64,000 nucleotides of DNA from positions 50,695,501 through 50,759,500 of the forward strand of contig NC_068558.1 of the NCBI RefSeq assembly GCF_022201045.2. Reading direction: 5' to 3'. Position numbers and translations under genes: made by a program. Below, in pieces: positions 42,449 to 54,827 of this stretch (its first letter is position 1; each line of letters begins with the position of its first letter). The notes under the pieces were generated by a model. That model was not told the DNA's origin and searched no databases. It saw nothing but the letters and a program-made list of their open reading frames with translations. The DNA comes from Citrus sinensis. Taxonomy: Eukaryota > Streptophyta > Magnoliopsida > Sapindales > Rutaceae.

Positions 42449-45400
42449 CTGCATGGTTTTTTTTTAGATTATACCACATTAGTTAGTCATGTATGTCATC
42501 TTTACAAGTTTTTTTTTTTTAAAAAAAAAATTCTCTCTTCACTTTTTGAGAAGAAGAGTCTGGCATTATCTAAGTCCAAATATATAGAACATTTTCACTT
42601 TAGTTAAATAAAAATATTACTAAAATACAAAAAACACATATTTCAATACATTGAAAATTTTTTTTATTATTATATTAAAATCTTTTTTTTTTTGCTCTGT
42701 TAGTGACATTTTCACTTTAACAAAATGAGGATGTCATTAAAATATATATAAAAAAATACACAATTCAATGCGTTGAAAATTGTGTTTTTTGCCTGTTAGT
42801 GTATTAAAGTTTATATGTTTTAGTTTACTAGTATTAAAGTGAGGATACCCTCATTAGAGGATGATTTTATACACACACACACACACATACCACACAGCTA
42901 AGATTTAATATTTATTTATGTAATAATATGTGATAAATCAAAATATTTTATCTTTTATCTTTTCTTGCCAACAAGACCAACTCTAGAGTATTCGGGGCCT
43001 TTGGCGAAATTTCTTTTTGAGATCTCCTCACATTTAGTAACTTCAACACTTAAAGAAATATTAAAAAAAAAAACTCAAAATTTAATCAAATTTTAACTAT
43101 ATATTAAATATTAACAATCAATAATAAGATAATACGAAATTTCAAAAAAGAAAAGTAATCAAGAAGATTTTTTTTTAAATTCCACGAGACTATTATTTTA
43201 AGATTTTTTTTTACTTCAAAAGTAAACAAATAAATGGAATATATTTTTTATAGAGAAGAGCCCAAGAAATTTTATAATGTTAAATAATTAAGTTTTTTTT
43301 AACAGGTGAATAATTTTTTAATATTTTTCTTGGAAAAAAACTAATAATGTATTAATAGTTATTAATGATAGCTCTTTAACATTAAAGTTATCAAACATAA
43401 AGTTTGTGTAAAAAACTGTAATTGTAAGATAATTATTAATTAAAGAAAACCTAAAAAATAGGTTTTCTTATTATAAGTTAAAAAATTAATTTGAGTATAT
43501 TAAGAAAATAAAAAAGAGTATTCTAACATATAAGGATTAGGTGGCTACAATAGAATTTTCCTAGCATATGGGGCCCTAGGCGACTGCCCAGTTCGTCTAT
43601 ACTTAAAGTCACCATTGCGCGCCAACATTATTCATAATGATAAATATGTTAAAAAGAATATTGTTTTAGATATTTCATTCAAATGTGAAAAAGTAAAAAC
43701 ATTAACTCTTGGTGTAAGTGGTTAATACAACCTTACAATATTAAAAATAAAAAAAGGATATTTCATTTAGATATATTTAGAATTTAGTTAAAATATCCAT
43801 TCAAATTTCAAATGAAAAAAAAAAAATTCCATATTAGTTGAACAACAAGACCCATGGTTTACTTTCATATAAGATAATGAATCAACCTAACTATTAACCC
43901 AACGATGAGAACTCCTCAGCTACCAAAACGAGCAAGGATTCAAATTCTTTTAGAAAATTTGTAAACTTGTACATATAAGCTAGACGTTATTTGCAAAGGA
44001 AGGGCATCCTCATTTTAAAAAAAAAAAAGTGCGAAATAATATTATAAAATCTTTTTATAACAAGTCAAAAGAATTAGGTTACTTTTTTTCACACCGCTAT
44101 TAAAATCGAAATATTTCACATTACTTTCAAAATTATAGAGAATAGGCTTAATTCTCAACTACTCAACCAATAATTCAATATAATTATGACGGTAATATGA
44201 AATACGTGGCTTTTAAGCCTTCTAATTATGTAATTGATAAAAAGAGCCAAAAAAAAAAAAACAATTGATTAATGATCTCATTAATTCTTTAACTTCAAAT
44301 TGACTCAAGATCTACATAACAGGATTAGCTTAAAGGAGTTCTCTCTCATTCATTATGTTCAGAATTTTCTCTCATTATCCTGAGTCTGATAAAAAAACTG
44401 AGGCAAAAGCAAGTTGTCAATGCTCCTAAAGGATATATACAGAATACAGTTAGCTAAGTATTTGAAGACTTTTACCTAGAAAAGAAGGAAAAAATAATTA
44501 AAAAGGTCTCCTTAAATTATATTTGCATGTATTTTATAATCGAGTAAAATTCATTTATTGGTTCATCTGAGTGACCCTAGTATTTATTGTTACTTATTTT
44601 TTCATTAAAAAAGAAAAATCTAACGGTAAAATACAATCAATATATATATATATTTTTTTAAAAAAAAAATCTATAATTAAATATTATAAACAATAAAACA
44701 ATTAGATGATGGACAGTAAAAAAATAGTTACGCATGACAGAACAAGGACAAGGGCAGGAAGTTGTTCTATAGTAAAAGCGAGATGTCTTTGGTGCTTCGA
44801 AATAAATGAGAGCGATGAATTAATGAGCGCTTCGTGCTGAGTTTACGATCTTTCATTGGTCTACTGAGTACGAAACTGTACGGACGACGTGACATGTTTT
44901 CAACTTAGTACCACCCACTTGCTATTTTTAACCCTCATCTTCCGTTTTATTACACTGTTGTTCTGATTCTTTTTTACTTCTTAGATCATACACCTCTCTC
45001 GTTATCAGGAGTCAGTAGTCCGGACGCTCATTTATTCTTTTACTTTCTTTTGGTTCGTATATTTTTTTCCTTTTTTATGTAAATTTTATTTTTCTTTCGG
45101 GTCTGTGTTTGTAGGTTTACCAAAACAAGCAAAACATGAGGCTTCAAATGTATTTGATACTAAAAATATAATACTCTTTTAATTTCTGTTTCTTTAAATA
45201 GGTGCTGTTTGAGGATAGATCAATCCCCAGGGAATTAAGGAAAGGTGATTTTCGGTTGGTGCTTTGCTCTCGCTCCCTCTGTGGTGACTAAATCAAAAAT
45301 TAACAATCAGGAAAGGAACCTAGCTAGTTTAGTTACCTTTCTCTGCAATATCATCGTTGCTCAAAAACCGCAGATATTTTGTCAGCTTCTTCCCATTTTG

Positions 45401-45941
45401 GTTTCTTCTTTCTCTTTGGATTTTGCCCATTTGGTAAGACTGTTTACCTTTCTTTTGTTTCTCTTTTTGGTTTCTTTAGAGCTTCTTACGAGTTAGTAAC
45501 AATCAGCACAAAAAGATTTGTATTGTTGTTCTTCGTTTCTTTTCTTTCATCAAACTGATCCCTTTTTTGTGTTTTGCATAGCTGTTTAACTGATTTTTCT
45601 TTATTATTATTATTACTATTATTTTTGCATACTTTTTCAGCTTCTTGAAAGGCAAAAAGGATTAAAAAAATCTTTTCTTGAGCTTGAGTTTTTGCTGCTC
45701 TCTGAAGGTCCTCTCTCTCAAAAATTTCGGATTTTTTATAGCTCCTGTCACTTCCTTAGCACCAAAACTTTTCTGGGTAATAAGATTTACTCGTCATCTT
45801 CAAAGTTCTTGGCTTTTTGGGCCCTTGATGCATTAGGAAAAACAAACCTTGGTTAATTAATTAATTAGTTAATTTGTGTGACCTACCTGGTTGTGATTTA
45901 CTGATAATAAACTCTAGTAGTTTAAACAGGTCTGAATTAAG

Positions 45942-48900
45942 ATGGTGAGAGGCAAAACTCAAATGAGGCGCATAGAGAATGCTACAAGCAGGCAAGTCAC
46001 CTTCTCCAAAAGAAGAAATGGTTTGCTAAAGAAGGCCTTTGAGCTTTCAGTTCTCTGTGATGCTGAGGTTGCCGTTATTATCTTCTCTCCTAGAGGCAAG
46101 CTCTCTGAATTTGCAAGTTCCAGGTAATTGTTCTAAATTTACTAAAAAGATTTGGTTTCATTAATTGTTCTTTCTGATTTCATTTAAGTAGTTGCTTCAA
46201 AATCTGTACTTTACTTGGATTTTTGGAAACCTTATAAGACTTTATTATGGTCCAAGATTGAAGATCCCAGGCTCCCCCCCCCCCCCCCCCCCCCCTGGCT
46301 CTCTCTCTATCTTCATCTCTCGCTCTCACTGACAAAAGTTCCTTTTAGAATTTAGAGTTTGTATAAATTAGTAAATTAAGATCTTTGTTTCTTCTCTCAA
46401 GGTTAAGGACTTTTTTGTCTCACGTTTTAATGGATGGTGACTGAGGAAGGAGAACCTTCTTGAATTGGTCTAAATTCTAAAACAACCTTTAATGATTAAA
46501 ATGTTGGAGTTTTGTCTCTGCTAATTACCTTTTTAATGGTTTTTCATCTATAGATGCTACATGAAGAGCCTGTGTTGCTGCAAATCAGCAAATCTAGGGA
46601 GTCGAGACAATGGCTATTATAAACTTTGCAACTCGTTGGTTTAATGAGAGTACTAATACTGTCATTGCCAGTTGCTAGCTATTGTATATGAAGGTTTTCA
46701 AAGTTTGCAACTTTTTGTTGAAACTTGAGAGGATATGAGGAACTAGGCACTAAGTATAAGATCATTTCATTTTCTAATTCAGCAAACTCAAGGCTTATCC
46801 CTAATGGTGGTGAAAGTGAAAGAAGTAAATACGTTTTTTGGGTTGTTTATTAGTTGATTACTTCTTATAAGTATATATATTTACAAATATATAGTATTAT
46901 ACATATGCTGACCAAAAATTCTGAGGCCATGAGTTTGAGTCATATTATATTTTTATGTTAGGACTCCTCTTTTCTCCTAATTTTAAAATTAGATAGGGAT
47001 AGTTATATCTTCCAATAATTTGGACGGAGTATATTTTCTTTCAAAATTTATGAGGAACTAGGCACTAAGTATAAGATCATTTCATTTTCTAATTCATCAA
47101 ACTCAAGGCTTATCCCTAATGGTGGTGAAAGTGAAAGAAGTAAATACGTTTTTTGGGTTGTTTATTAGTTGATTACTTCTTATAAGTATATATATTTACA
47201 AATATATAGTATTATACATATGCTGACCAAAAATTCTGAGGCCATGAGTTTGAGTCATATTATATTTTTATGTTAGGACTCCTCTTTTCTCCTAATTTTA
47301 AAATTAGATAGGGATAGTTATATCTTCCAATAATTTGGACGGAGTATATTTTCTTTCAAAATTTATGAGGAACTAGGCACTAAGTATAAGATCATTTCAT
47401 TTTCTAATTCATCAAACTCAAGGCTTATCCCTAATGGTGGTGAAAGTGAAAGAAGTAAATACGTTTTTTGGGTTGTTTATTAGTTGATTACTTCTTATAA
47501 GTATATATATTTACAAATATATAGTATTATACATATGCTGACCAAAAATTCTGAGGCCATGAGTTTGAGTCATAGTATATTTTTATGTTAGGACTCCTCT
47601 TTTCTCCTAATTTTAAAATTAGATAGGGATAGTTATATCTTCCAATAATTTGGACGGAGTATATTTTCTTTCAAAATTTATGAGGATGGGAATTTGAGTT
47701 ATGTCATAATAAACTTGAGTTAGGTTGTCTCAGTAAGTTTTTTATTGTGTTAAAAAAAACTCAAAATTTCACAAGTGATACAATAGTTAAAATTTTGAAT
47801 CTGATGATAGATGAGTCTGTGACATGTTAGTGATTAAGAAAGAGAAGAAGCTTACCCATGCATTACCTAAGATTTTAAGTATCTGCAGTTTTAAAGTCTA
47901 ATGACCTATTTGGGATTAAGGTGCTCTACCTTTTATGCTACAACTATTGTAGAAAAAAGTTGTAGTTATGAGATAAAAGTTAATAGTATACAGTAAATAC
48001 AGTTTTTAAATAATAATTTTGACAAATTATTAAAGACAACAGATTTTTCATTATATAAGTGAAAAATTATTTTGATATGACTTCCAAACTACAGTAATTA
48101 GTGTTTTCCAAATATTTTAGTGGTAAAACTTTTAAGTTATAACTGCCTAACTCCAATTCTAAATAGGGCCTAAGATCCTTCTCTAATGCTTGACTAAAGC
48201 ATTAGCATAGTTATTTTAGTACTAATATTTATTCTCCTTTTTTTTCTGTTGGGATAAGTATTCATTAACCATTTAATTAGATTTATTTATTTTATTAGAT
48301 AATTGTGTTGGTGTTGTTACGTCCTAGTTTTATCATGTGTATAGCATGGTATCAATAAAAGAGGATAGATCATCAGTTTTTACAATGATGCACCATAGAG
48401 TTTCTATTTTCCAATGTTGCAGTGAAGGAAATTAGTTATGTTGTGTATTTCCATGCAGTTGTATTTGCTTCTCTACCACATTCCTTAACAATGTGGCTTA
48501 TTTCACTTTGTGTGAATTGTGATTTTAGTTAATGAAAAATTTGTGATTAAATGAGATTGACCTTGTGTCCAGCATAAATCATTTCTTTACTGTGCCACCC
48601 ACTACGATCTATGATTGATCTTACGTTAACTAGTTACTTACCACTCCATCTAAAATTTTAAATCTAAAGTGAGGGTCAAAACAAGGGTATTTAAAACATT
48701 ATGACAGTTTAATAGAATCAGGAGGTGAGGCCAATTTAGAATTATCATAGACACGATCAGTTGGTGTATGTGGAGCATGATAAAGAGTCTCAATATGTAT
48801 ATGGCACAGCTACAAACTTCTCCTTATTCCTATTACCTTTATGAAACAAGTCTTCATGTCAATGTGACTGAAAAGTGGAAAAGCTCATTTTCTTTTCCCT

Positions 48901-51506
48901 AATGTAAAGGGCTTCATGTCCTGGAACATGGCAATTGGAAATTATATTTTTATCCTATCACACAAGAGAAATCATACGCTTTCGCAACACAGTTAAAGTA
49001 TTATCACTCATATGCTGCTTCTCTATATGAAGATTATGCAATTATCCAACAAAATCAGATACTTAATATATGCACTGACACAATGTCGTGAGGAAAGTCA
49101 TAAAAATATCAAGAAATAAGCTAAACAAATTATTTATTTTTCACACACAAGATGTATTAAAATTCTCCAAAGGTAGCGGAACTCATATTGGACTTTGAAT
49201 TGAGGAAATATTGCCCATTTGAGGCTTGTTACCCGTATCTCAGTGTACGCCCTACTAAAGATGGCTTGTTTTATTTATTTATTTATTTTTTAAAATGTGT
49301 TTTGGAATGTAATCGATTGGAATCTTGGTTGCATGGTATTGTTTTTGTTCTTCAGCATGCAGGAGACAATAGAACGGTATCTGAAGCATACAAAATACAC
49401 TCGAAACAAGCAACAGCCAACGGAACAAAACATGCAGGTTACCTATATATGCCAACTCCACTCAAATTATTTAAGAATGAAAATGAATGTTCCATGCAAC
49501 AATGTTCCATGCAACTATCCTCCATTCAATCTCTAAAATCAGAGTCCAAGTTTGGGGGCCAAAAAAAAAAAAAAAAAAAAAGCCATCACATGCTAGTAGA
49601 CACTAATGCTTTTGAGATGAAGTGACCTCAATCTATAGATAACAGAAAATTTATTTCGCTCTAAGTCTCCGTATAGCATCATGGTATAACCATTGTGGTT
49701 TTTAATTCATAATTATTTTCAAATAAAAGCTGACAGTGTTTAATAAAAATGACTTTAAAAAAAAATTATGAAAATAACATAAGTTTTCATTAAATAACTG
49801 TGAGGATAATCACCTTAACATACTTCCATATAGATCTGCAAGTTTTACAACACTTATACAGAGCTATAGCTTAAAAATCAAGTATAGTATGTTTTTTACC
49901 AATATAGTAGTGAACTAGTGATGCTGCATTTGCAGCGGGAGCATCTGTCCGCTTTGTTAGACGTGAGACTAAAAGAAATTTCTTATAGATTAACTGGTTG
50001 GTTCTCGAGATTAAACAGGAGCTATCTTTTATCACCACCATGCATGCATGCATATTTTCTTGGCTGCTAGTAATCGTATATAATTTCTTGTTTTCTCACA
50101 TATGGATTTGAAATGACAGCATCTGAAGCATGAAGCAGCTAACATGGTGAAGAAGATAGAGCTTCTTGAAGTTTCAAAACGGTTAAATAGACACTAGTCT
50201 AACAAATTAAACTTATGTTTTATCAAACGTTGTTCCATAGAACTCAAGTTCAAAGAAGATTCTGAAAATTTTGACTGGAAACTTCTCAGGAAACTATTGG
50301 GAGAAGGTCTGGCATCATGCACCCTTGAAGAACTACAACAAATAGAACGTCAGCTGGAGAAGAGCGTAAGCAATATCCGAGCAAGAAAGGTTCATCCCTA
50401 CTAATCTTCTAAAGAATTACAAAAGGAAAATTTAACATGCATGCTAAAAGTTTGTCCATGTTTCAGAATCAAGTTTTCAACGAACAGATTGCGCAGCTCA
50501 AAGAGAAGGTCAGTGTGATCAAAATTTGCTTTAGTGTTTGGTAAACACTGTTGTAACTTTAAAGCTAAGTTAATTTAATTTTATGAAAAATTTATTATAT
50601 CTTTACTAATTTTGTGAAAATTATTATTTTAAAATTTATATTTACTACGTACTATTAATTTTTATTTTAGAGTTATAGTTGTGCTTATAAATTTAGGCTA
50701 CAGTACCTTAATACTAAACAAGACTTTAAAATGTAGTGCATTGTGATAACTCCTTAGTCCCTTATTAAGTCCCTACACAACAACACTTCCAATATACCAT
50801 TCCACACCAAACATTTCAATAAATTCTAGCTATGTATACATTTATTTCGAAATCTAACATATAAGTTACTAGATATACTTAGGATTCATTTGGGACAGCT
50901 GCACTGTAGATATCTGATTTTCATTTTCATGCTAAATCATTGAAGAGATTTATCTTGAAATCTCCAGCAATCTTGCCTGGAAGAAGAAAGAAAAAGTGAA
51001 TATCTTATTTCGAAAACTTTGTCTGATTCCATGTATGCTTTGCTTAGGGGACAAAGAAGTTTAGCGGTTTTTCTGTCTTTGCATTCAGCAGTTGCTATCT
51101 CTTAAAATAATTTCAAACTTAGTCAATTCGTTTTTTTTTTCCTCTTTTTATTTTGTACATGCAAAATCAGGGAAAAGTCTTAGAAGCTGAAAACACAAGG
51201 CTAGAGGAGAAGGTGAGCTTCTATATCAAGGAAAATAAGATTTTATCAAGCTATTCATGTTAAAATTTATAAGAGAATATTATAATGAACTTGGGGACTT
51301 TGGGCAGCTTTATAAAATCATAAGACTCCGGTATCCTGAATTGTTATTTTCAGTGTGGTATGGAAAACTGGCAAGGATCAAAAGAGCAGCCAGAGAATCT
51401 AACAAACGACGACGGTGCCTCAACTTCTGACGTGGAGACTGAATTGTTCATCGGCCCACCTCCTGAAAGAAGAGCAAGGCGCTTGGCAATACCACCACAA
51501 AACTGA
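45942..51506 (+). CDS. SOC1: MIKC-type MADS-box transcription factor, SOC1/AGL20 clade
   Basis: Seven exons: 45942-46123, 49356-49437, 50120-50181, 50290-50389, 50467-50508, 51171-51212, 51354-51506, encoding 220 residues. Residues 1-60 are the MADS DNA-binding domain ([20 protein letters not shown]...). The I region reads [14 protein letters not shown]. The K-box coiled coil spans roughly 75-165 ([20 protein letters not shown]). The C-terminus carries [11 protein letters not shown], the SOC1 motif. Exon sizes 182-82-62-100-42-42 follow the MIKC pattern. SOC1 integrates vernalisation, photoperiod and gibberellin signals to promote flowering. The FIGPPPERR tail also recalls AGL14/19, but adjacency to AGL6 and LPEAT2 supports SOC1 itself. 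Intron 1 is 3.2 kb and carries a 3 x 315 bp repeat. Confidence 0.93.
46274..46295. repeat. Homopolymer C run in SOC1 intron 1
   Basis: More than 20 consecutive Cs, then (CT)n. Length is likely unreliable in any assembly. Confidence 0.9.
46741..47685 (+). repeat. Three near-identical 315-bp tandem copies in SOC1 intron 1
   Basis: AACTAGGCACTAAGTATAAG begins copies at 46741, 47056 and 47371, an exact 315-bp period. By eye only single-base differences exist: CAGC versus CATC early in copy 1, and CATAG versus CATAT in copy 3. TATGAGGA occurs at both ends of the original unit (46734 and after copy 3), a junction homology that could have seeded the expansion. Confidence 0.97.
47906..48166 (+). repeat. 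AT-rich dispersed element, copy 2, in SOC1 intron 1
   Basis: Left end CTATTTGGGATTAAGGTG and reverse complement of the right end CTATTTAGAATTGGAG form an imperfect terminal inverted repeat. The interior aligns by eye with 17667-17937. MITE-like. Confidence 0.6.
49559..49580. repeat. Poly-A run in SOC1 intron 2
   Basis: About 20 As in a row inside the intron. The frame that runs through it from 49188 is the extension of exon 2 into intron sequence, not a gene. Confidence 0.7.
50531..50720 (-). repeat. AT-rich dispersed element, copy 3 (inverted), in SOC1 intron 5
   Basis: On the minus strand it carries the same core as copies 1 and 2 (GGTACTGTAGCC... then ATAACTCTAAAATAAAAATT and AGTAAATATAAA). 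Shorter and more diverged. Confidence 0.5.
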
Positions 51507-51900
51507 TCATTGTATTGAGTTTATGCAGAAGCATTTGCATATATGAAACATATGATTATGAGGAAAAAGTTGTATTTCGTTTTAAGACTGCTGCACAAAT
51601 TACACTTGCGCAAGCAATGATTATAGATTTAACAGTACGGTAAGATTGCATTTCTGTTGGACTAACTTCCATGAGTATGGTATTGTAAGTATCCTTAAAT
51701 GTATTTATTTTGGTGTATACTAATGTTCATATGTTCCTCCAGTCCTCATTTCTATTGCTAAGAACTTTGATTTTTCCTAGGAGCGCCTAACGGGAACGTT
51801 TATTTATAAAGCGGACCAATGAGCAGACTTGATCAGCTCAGATATGGTCGCCAACCCAAATGAAAAATTAGTTTCTAACAAGCATACGCAAGATCATGAC

Positions 51901-53963
51901 TCATGAGTCAATCTCCTCCTGAGAAACTGCTTTGGGCAACATACGGAGAACTTCTGCTTCTGTGAGCAAAGCAGGAACGGCTCCTTTCGCTCTTAACTGC
52001 GAGAGCACCACAGGTATTAGAATTGGTAAATATTAACAACTGCATCTTATAGAGACCTGGATCTGAAGCAAAACTTTTCGGTATTGCACAAACAAAGCAT
52101 TACCGGCACCGGTTGTATCAACGCGTGCAATTAACAACACCACCACCAACGTGACCCTTAAATTCCTGCACAACACGGAAGGAAATTGATTGATTGAAAA
52201 TAATACCAAATATCAGTCGGAAGGAAAGGAGGTTATTGGCTATCTGCTTAAACCAACCTAACAGAAGGAAAGAGTATGTGTACTTGGATGTTATGCGGCA
52301 CATTGAAGTTTCTCAAAATGAGAGCAAAAATTTTAACAAACTAAACTTCTTTTTAACCGTAAATTTTGGATGCTAACCTGTGTGTAATATTTGCAGCCAT
52401 TTGACCCCTCGGTGACAAGCAAAAGCTTAAGATTGGAGTGGAAAAGCTTCTCTAACACCACATTATCATCAGAGGCATCACAACCTTCAATCAATAATGT
52501 CAATTCTTCCTCACTTATCTGGCATTTGATATTTTCATGTGTGTGAGTTCCATAGTGTCAGTTGTATTTTACTTAAAATTATAGATATTCGATACTTCAG
52601 AGCAAAGCTTCAATTGTCAATGCATCTACCTTAATCATGTCAGCCTCGTCCCATATGCTTATGATGCCTCCACGAGCAGCCTCGGCAGATGGCCATGGTA
52701 GTAACCTTGCATTTGGATCATAAGATAGGATGCAGCCAGACGTTTTGGCCATTTCCATGGCAGCAATATGAGCTGACCGACGTGGTTTCAGCAATATACT
52801 TGCCTGCATCAACAATTATTAGGAAACAGATATCAGGCAATCCCCAGTAGGTTTTGAACTAGGTGGAGAATTTAAGTTTGAGATTGTTTTCTTAAAAGGT
52901 TTATCTATTATGCACAGTTTTCTTAAGGAGTTTATCTATTATGCACAAGTAAAACAATATTATAAGTTTATCAACCCAGTAAATCAGAAAATAGTTAAAT
53001 AGAGTAATGAGAATTGCTGAGTGCCATTAGCCGTACTCTTTAAAGTTCATCCTCGTAAGCCCTTGTCTTTTTTTTAACCCTAAAAATGCAGAATTTTACC
53101 TTCTCTATTAGATTTACATCAAGCTCGGCCTCACAAAGAAGCATTTCAGCACTGGGGTTGCGGAAAAACATGAAACCGCGTTCACCCTCAGCTGTTAGTG
53201 TCACAAAAAGCCAATGCAGTCCTTGCATGTGGGTTAAAACGGATGCCAGAGTTGTCAACGTTATTTTCCTTGAGAATATCAGCCAACATGTGCCCAAATT
53301 CATCTTCCCCTACCTAAGATCGTAGAGATGACAAAGTTATACACAATAGATTGAGGAGAAAATATTTGTATGATATCAGGCTATGTAATGTCATGGTAAC
53401 TACTAACAAGGCAACGACATATGGAGCAAAACTAATGTGAATCATATTCTCAAGATGGACTGCCTGTGACTCAAAATGATGACATCTCAATCGAATCAGT
53501 TGTTAAACTAGACAGCAGAACATGGTCCTGGAAGTACTTTAACATCAATGAGTAGTCTGTTCAAAACTGAAACAAACAAAAAAAAAAAACCTTGTAAATA
53601 TCATATTTACACTTTTTTTTAGGAATTGAATTCAGGTCGCCAACCAAATAATGCTTCTTGAAAACCATTTAGTTAAGCCCCTTGGGGCAAACATCATAAA
53701 CTTTAAAAAGGTATTGCGTAACATGAACAAGAAGGCAGCATTTATATATACTCAAAATTGCACCTTGCCGATGCAGAGCCTTCCAATCTTGATATACCTA
53801 CGGCAACATTAGCAGGCGCTCTTTCCTAAAAGCAGATGCTTTTGCGAGTGAAACGCCAGATTCAGTGGGCAAAAAATCAATCAACAGTTCCCCGAAGCAG
53901 ACAACAAGTGCTTTTTTATCTGGGGTTTGTCCCTCTTCATCAGCAGGAAGCTTGTTAAACTTT
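51901..53963 (-). pseudogene. Decayed fructokinase (PfkB family, FRK6/7-like) pseudogene
   Basis: Read on the minus strand, [20 protein letters not shown] (near 53900), [12 protein letters not shown] (53300), [20 protein letters not shown] (53150), [20 protein letters not shown] (52740) and EKLFHSNLKLLLVTEGSNG (52440) match plant fructokinases in order. Damage: the [12 protein letters not shown] region is frameshifted and shortened near 53820; one extra base in the run at 53205-53209 breaks TALAF/VTLT; another frame change near 52120 precedes VDTTGAGN, where the catalytic Asp of GAGD is Asn (codon at 52099-52101); the C-terminal NACGAL...GAVPALL is broken again. Introns remain, so this is a decayed gene copy, not a processed one. 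No functional fructokinase is expected. Confidence 0.92.
53632..53695 (-). mobile_element. SINE fragment (family A, copy 2) inside the fructokinase pseudogene
   Basis: On the minus strand GCCCCAAGGGGCTTAAC, then TTTTCAAGAAGC, TTATTTGGTTGGCGACCTGA and an A run match the head of the SINE at 2109. The body is missing. Reads sense to the pseudogene. Confidence 0.6.
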
Positions 53964-53999
53964 CTGAAGAAAAGATGACTTGATTTCAACAAGAGATGA

Positions 54000-54827
54000 C
54001 ATACTAATCCAGTTTTTCCAGGCCATCATAACAGGGTTTTTAGAAAGAAATTCGAAATAGTCATTGGCAATTCTAAAACAGGGCAGTTGTGATACTGAAA
54101 TCTGAATGTTATAAAGGTTTCCGAGGATATGAACCTCGAGCGCCCTTAATTGATTGGTAGGACTGAGGAGCAATTTAACATCATCAAGTCAGACTCATGA
54201 CAATGAATTTGAATTATTACAAAAACTGGATCTCATTCTCAAGAATTATTAAACGATCAAAGTTGGTGGAAATTAATAAAAATCTAAGAAAAGAACATAA
54301 CCTAGCAGAAAGCAAGTCCCTCAAATATTAACATTGAATCAAAGTCTTGAGACAAAACACAGAAACAGAAAGAAATACCAGAAGGGGACATCCTGGGGGG
54401 TAGAAACTTTAGCAAACTCGGCGCGGGGATCGAACTTCATAGAGAAGCAGCAAGCTGACATTTCTTAGGCCAATACGTCAGTATCCTGTCTGTAATACTT
54501 ATACGTCTGTGCATCTCTTCTCTGCTCTGCATGAGTATGACCCTGACAGCGGCATTCCATTGCTTCTTGTTCTTGTAGTGCAGCAATATTTCATTTCTTT
54601 TTGCCCTTATTACCCCCCAATTCCGATTTGTATTTAAGTCATGGTCCCCTCCTAGGACCTCGGATTCGGAACTACCAGTTTTTGTATTTCGGACTCAGGA
54701 CTCTGCACACTGTTTTAAACGTTATTAATTATTCTTCAAGTTTCTTGTTTTGGCTCCTGGTGGATTGCCTTAGCGGGGACTTGAACCTTAATTGGTTCGG
54801 CCCTTTTTTCCCTTCTTTTTTTTTTTT
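54000..54827. other. Intergenic upstream of the fructokinase pseudogene
   Basis: Probable former promoter and leader of the pseudogene. An ATG-initiated minus-strand frame near 54380-54440 could be a remnant first exon, but I cannot match it to a fructokinase. Nothing else recognised. Confidence 0.4.

Larger units (their letters stand above)
40004..45941. other. Intergenic and 5' region between LPEAT2 and SOC1
   Basis: Nearly 6 kb of AT-rich DNA. It holds a SINE (40870-41178), a possible element with TTAGAAATG inverted ends (41752-42448), a degenerate repetitive region (about 42967-43612) with GGGGCCTTTGGCGA-like ends, and a short A-tailed insert near 43683-43752. From about 44900 the pyrimidine-rich DNA is probably SOC1 promoter and leader; the leader likely contains an intron ending near 45930. 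No other gene is recognisable. Confidence 0.5.

Noticed and set aside
49188-49625. 145-codon frame in the SOC1 gene
   Set aside because: It is intron sequence around exon 2 (49356-49437) and uses a poly-A run as a lysine tract.
53086-53325. Plus-strand 79-codon frame
   Set aside because: Antisense of the fructokinase pseudogene exon.
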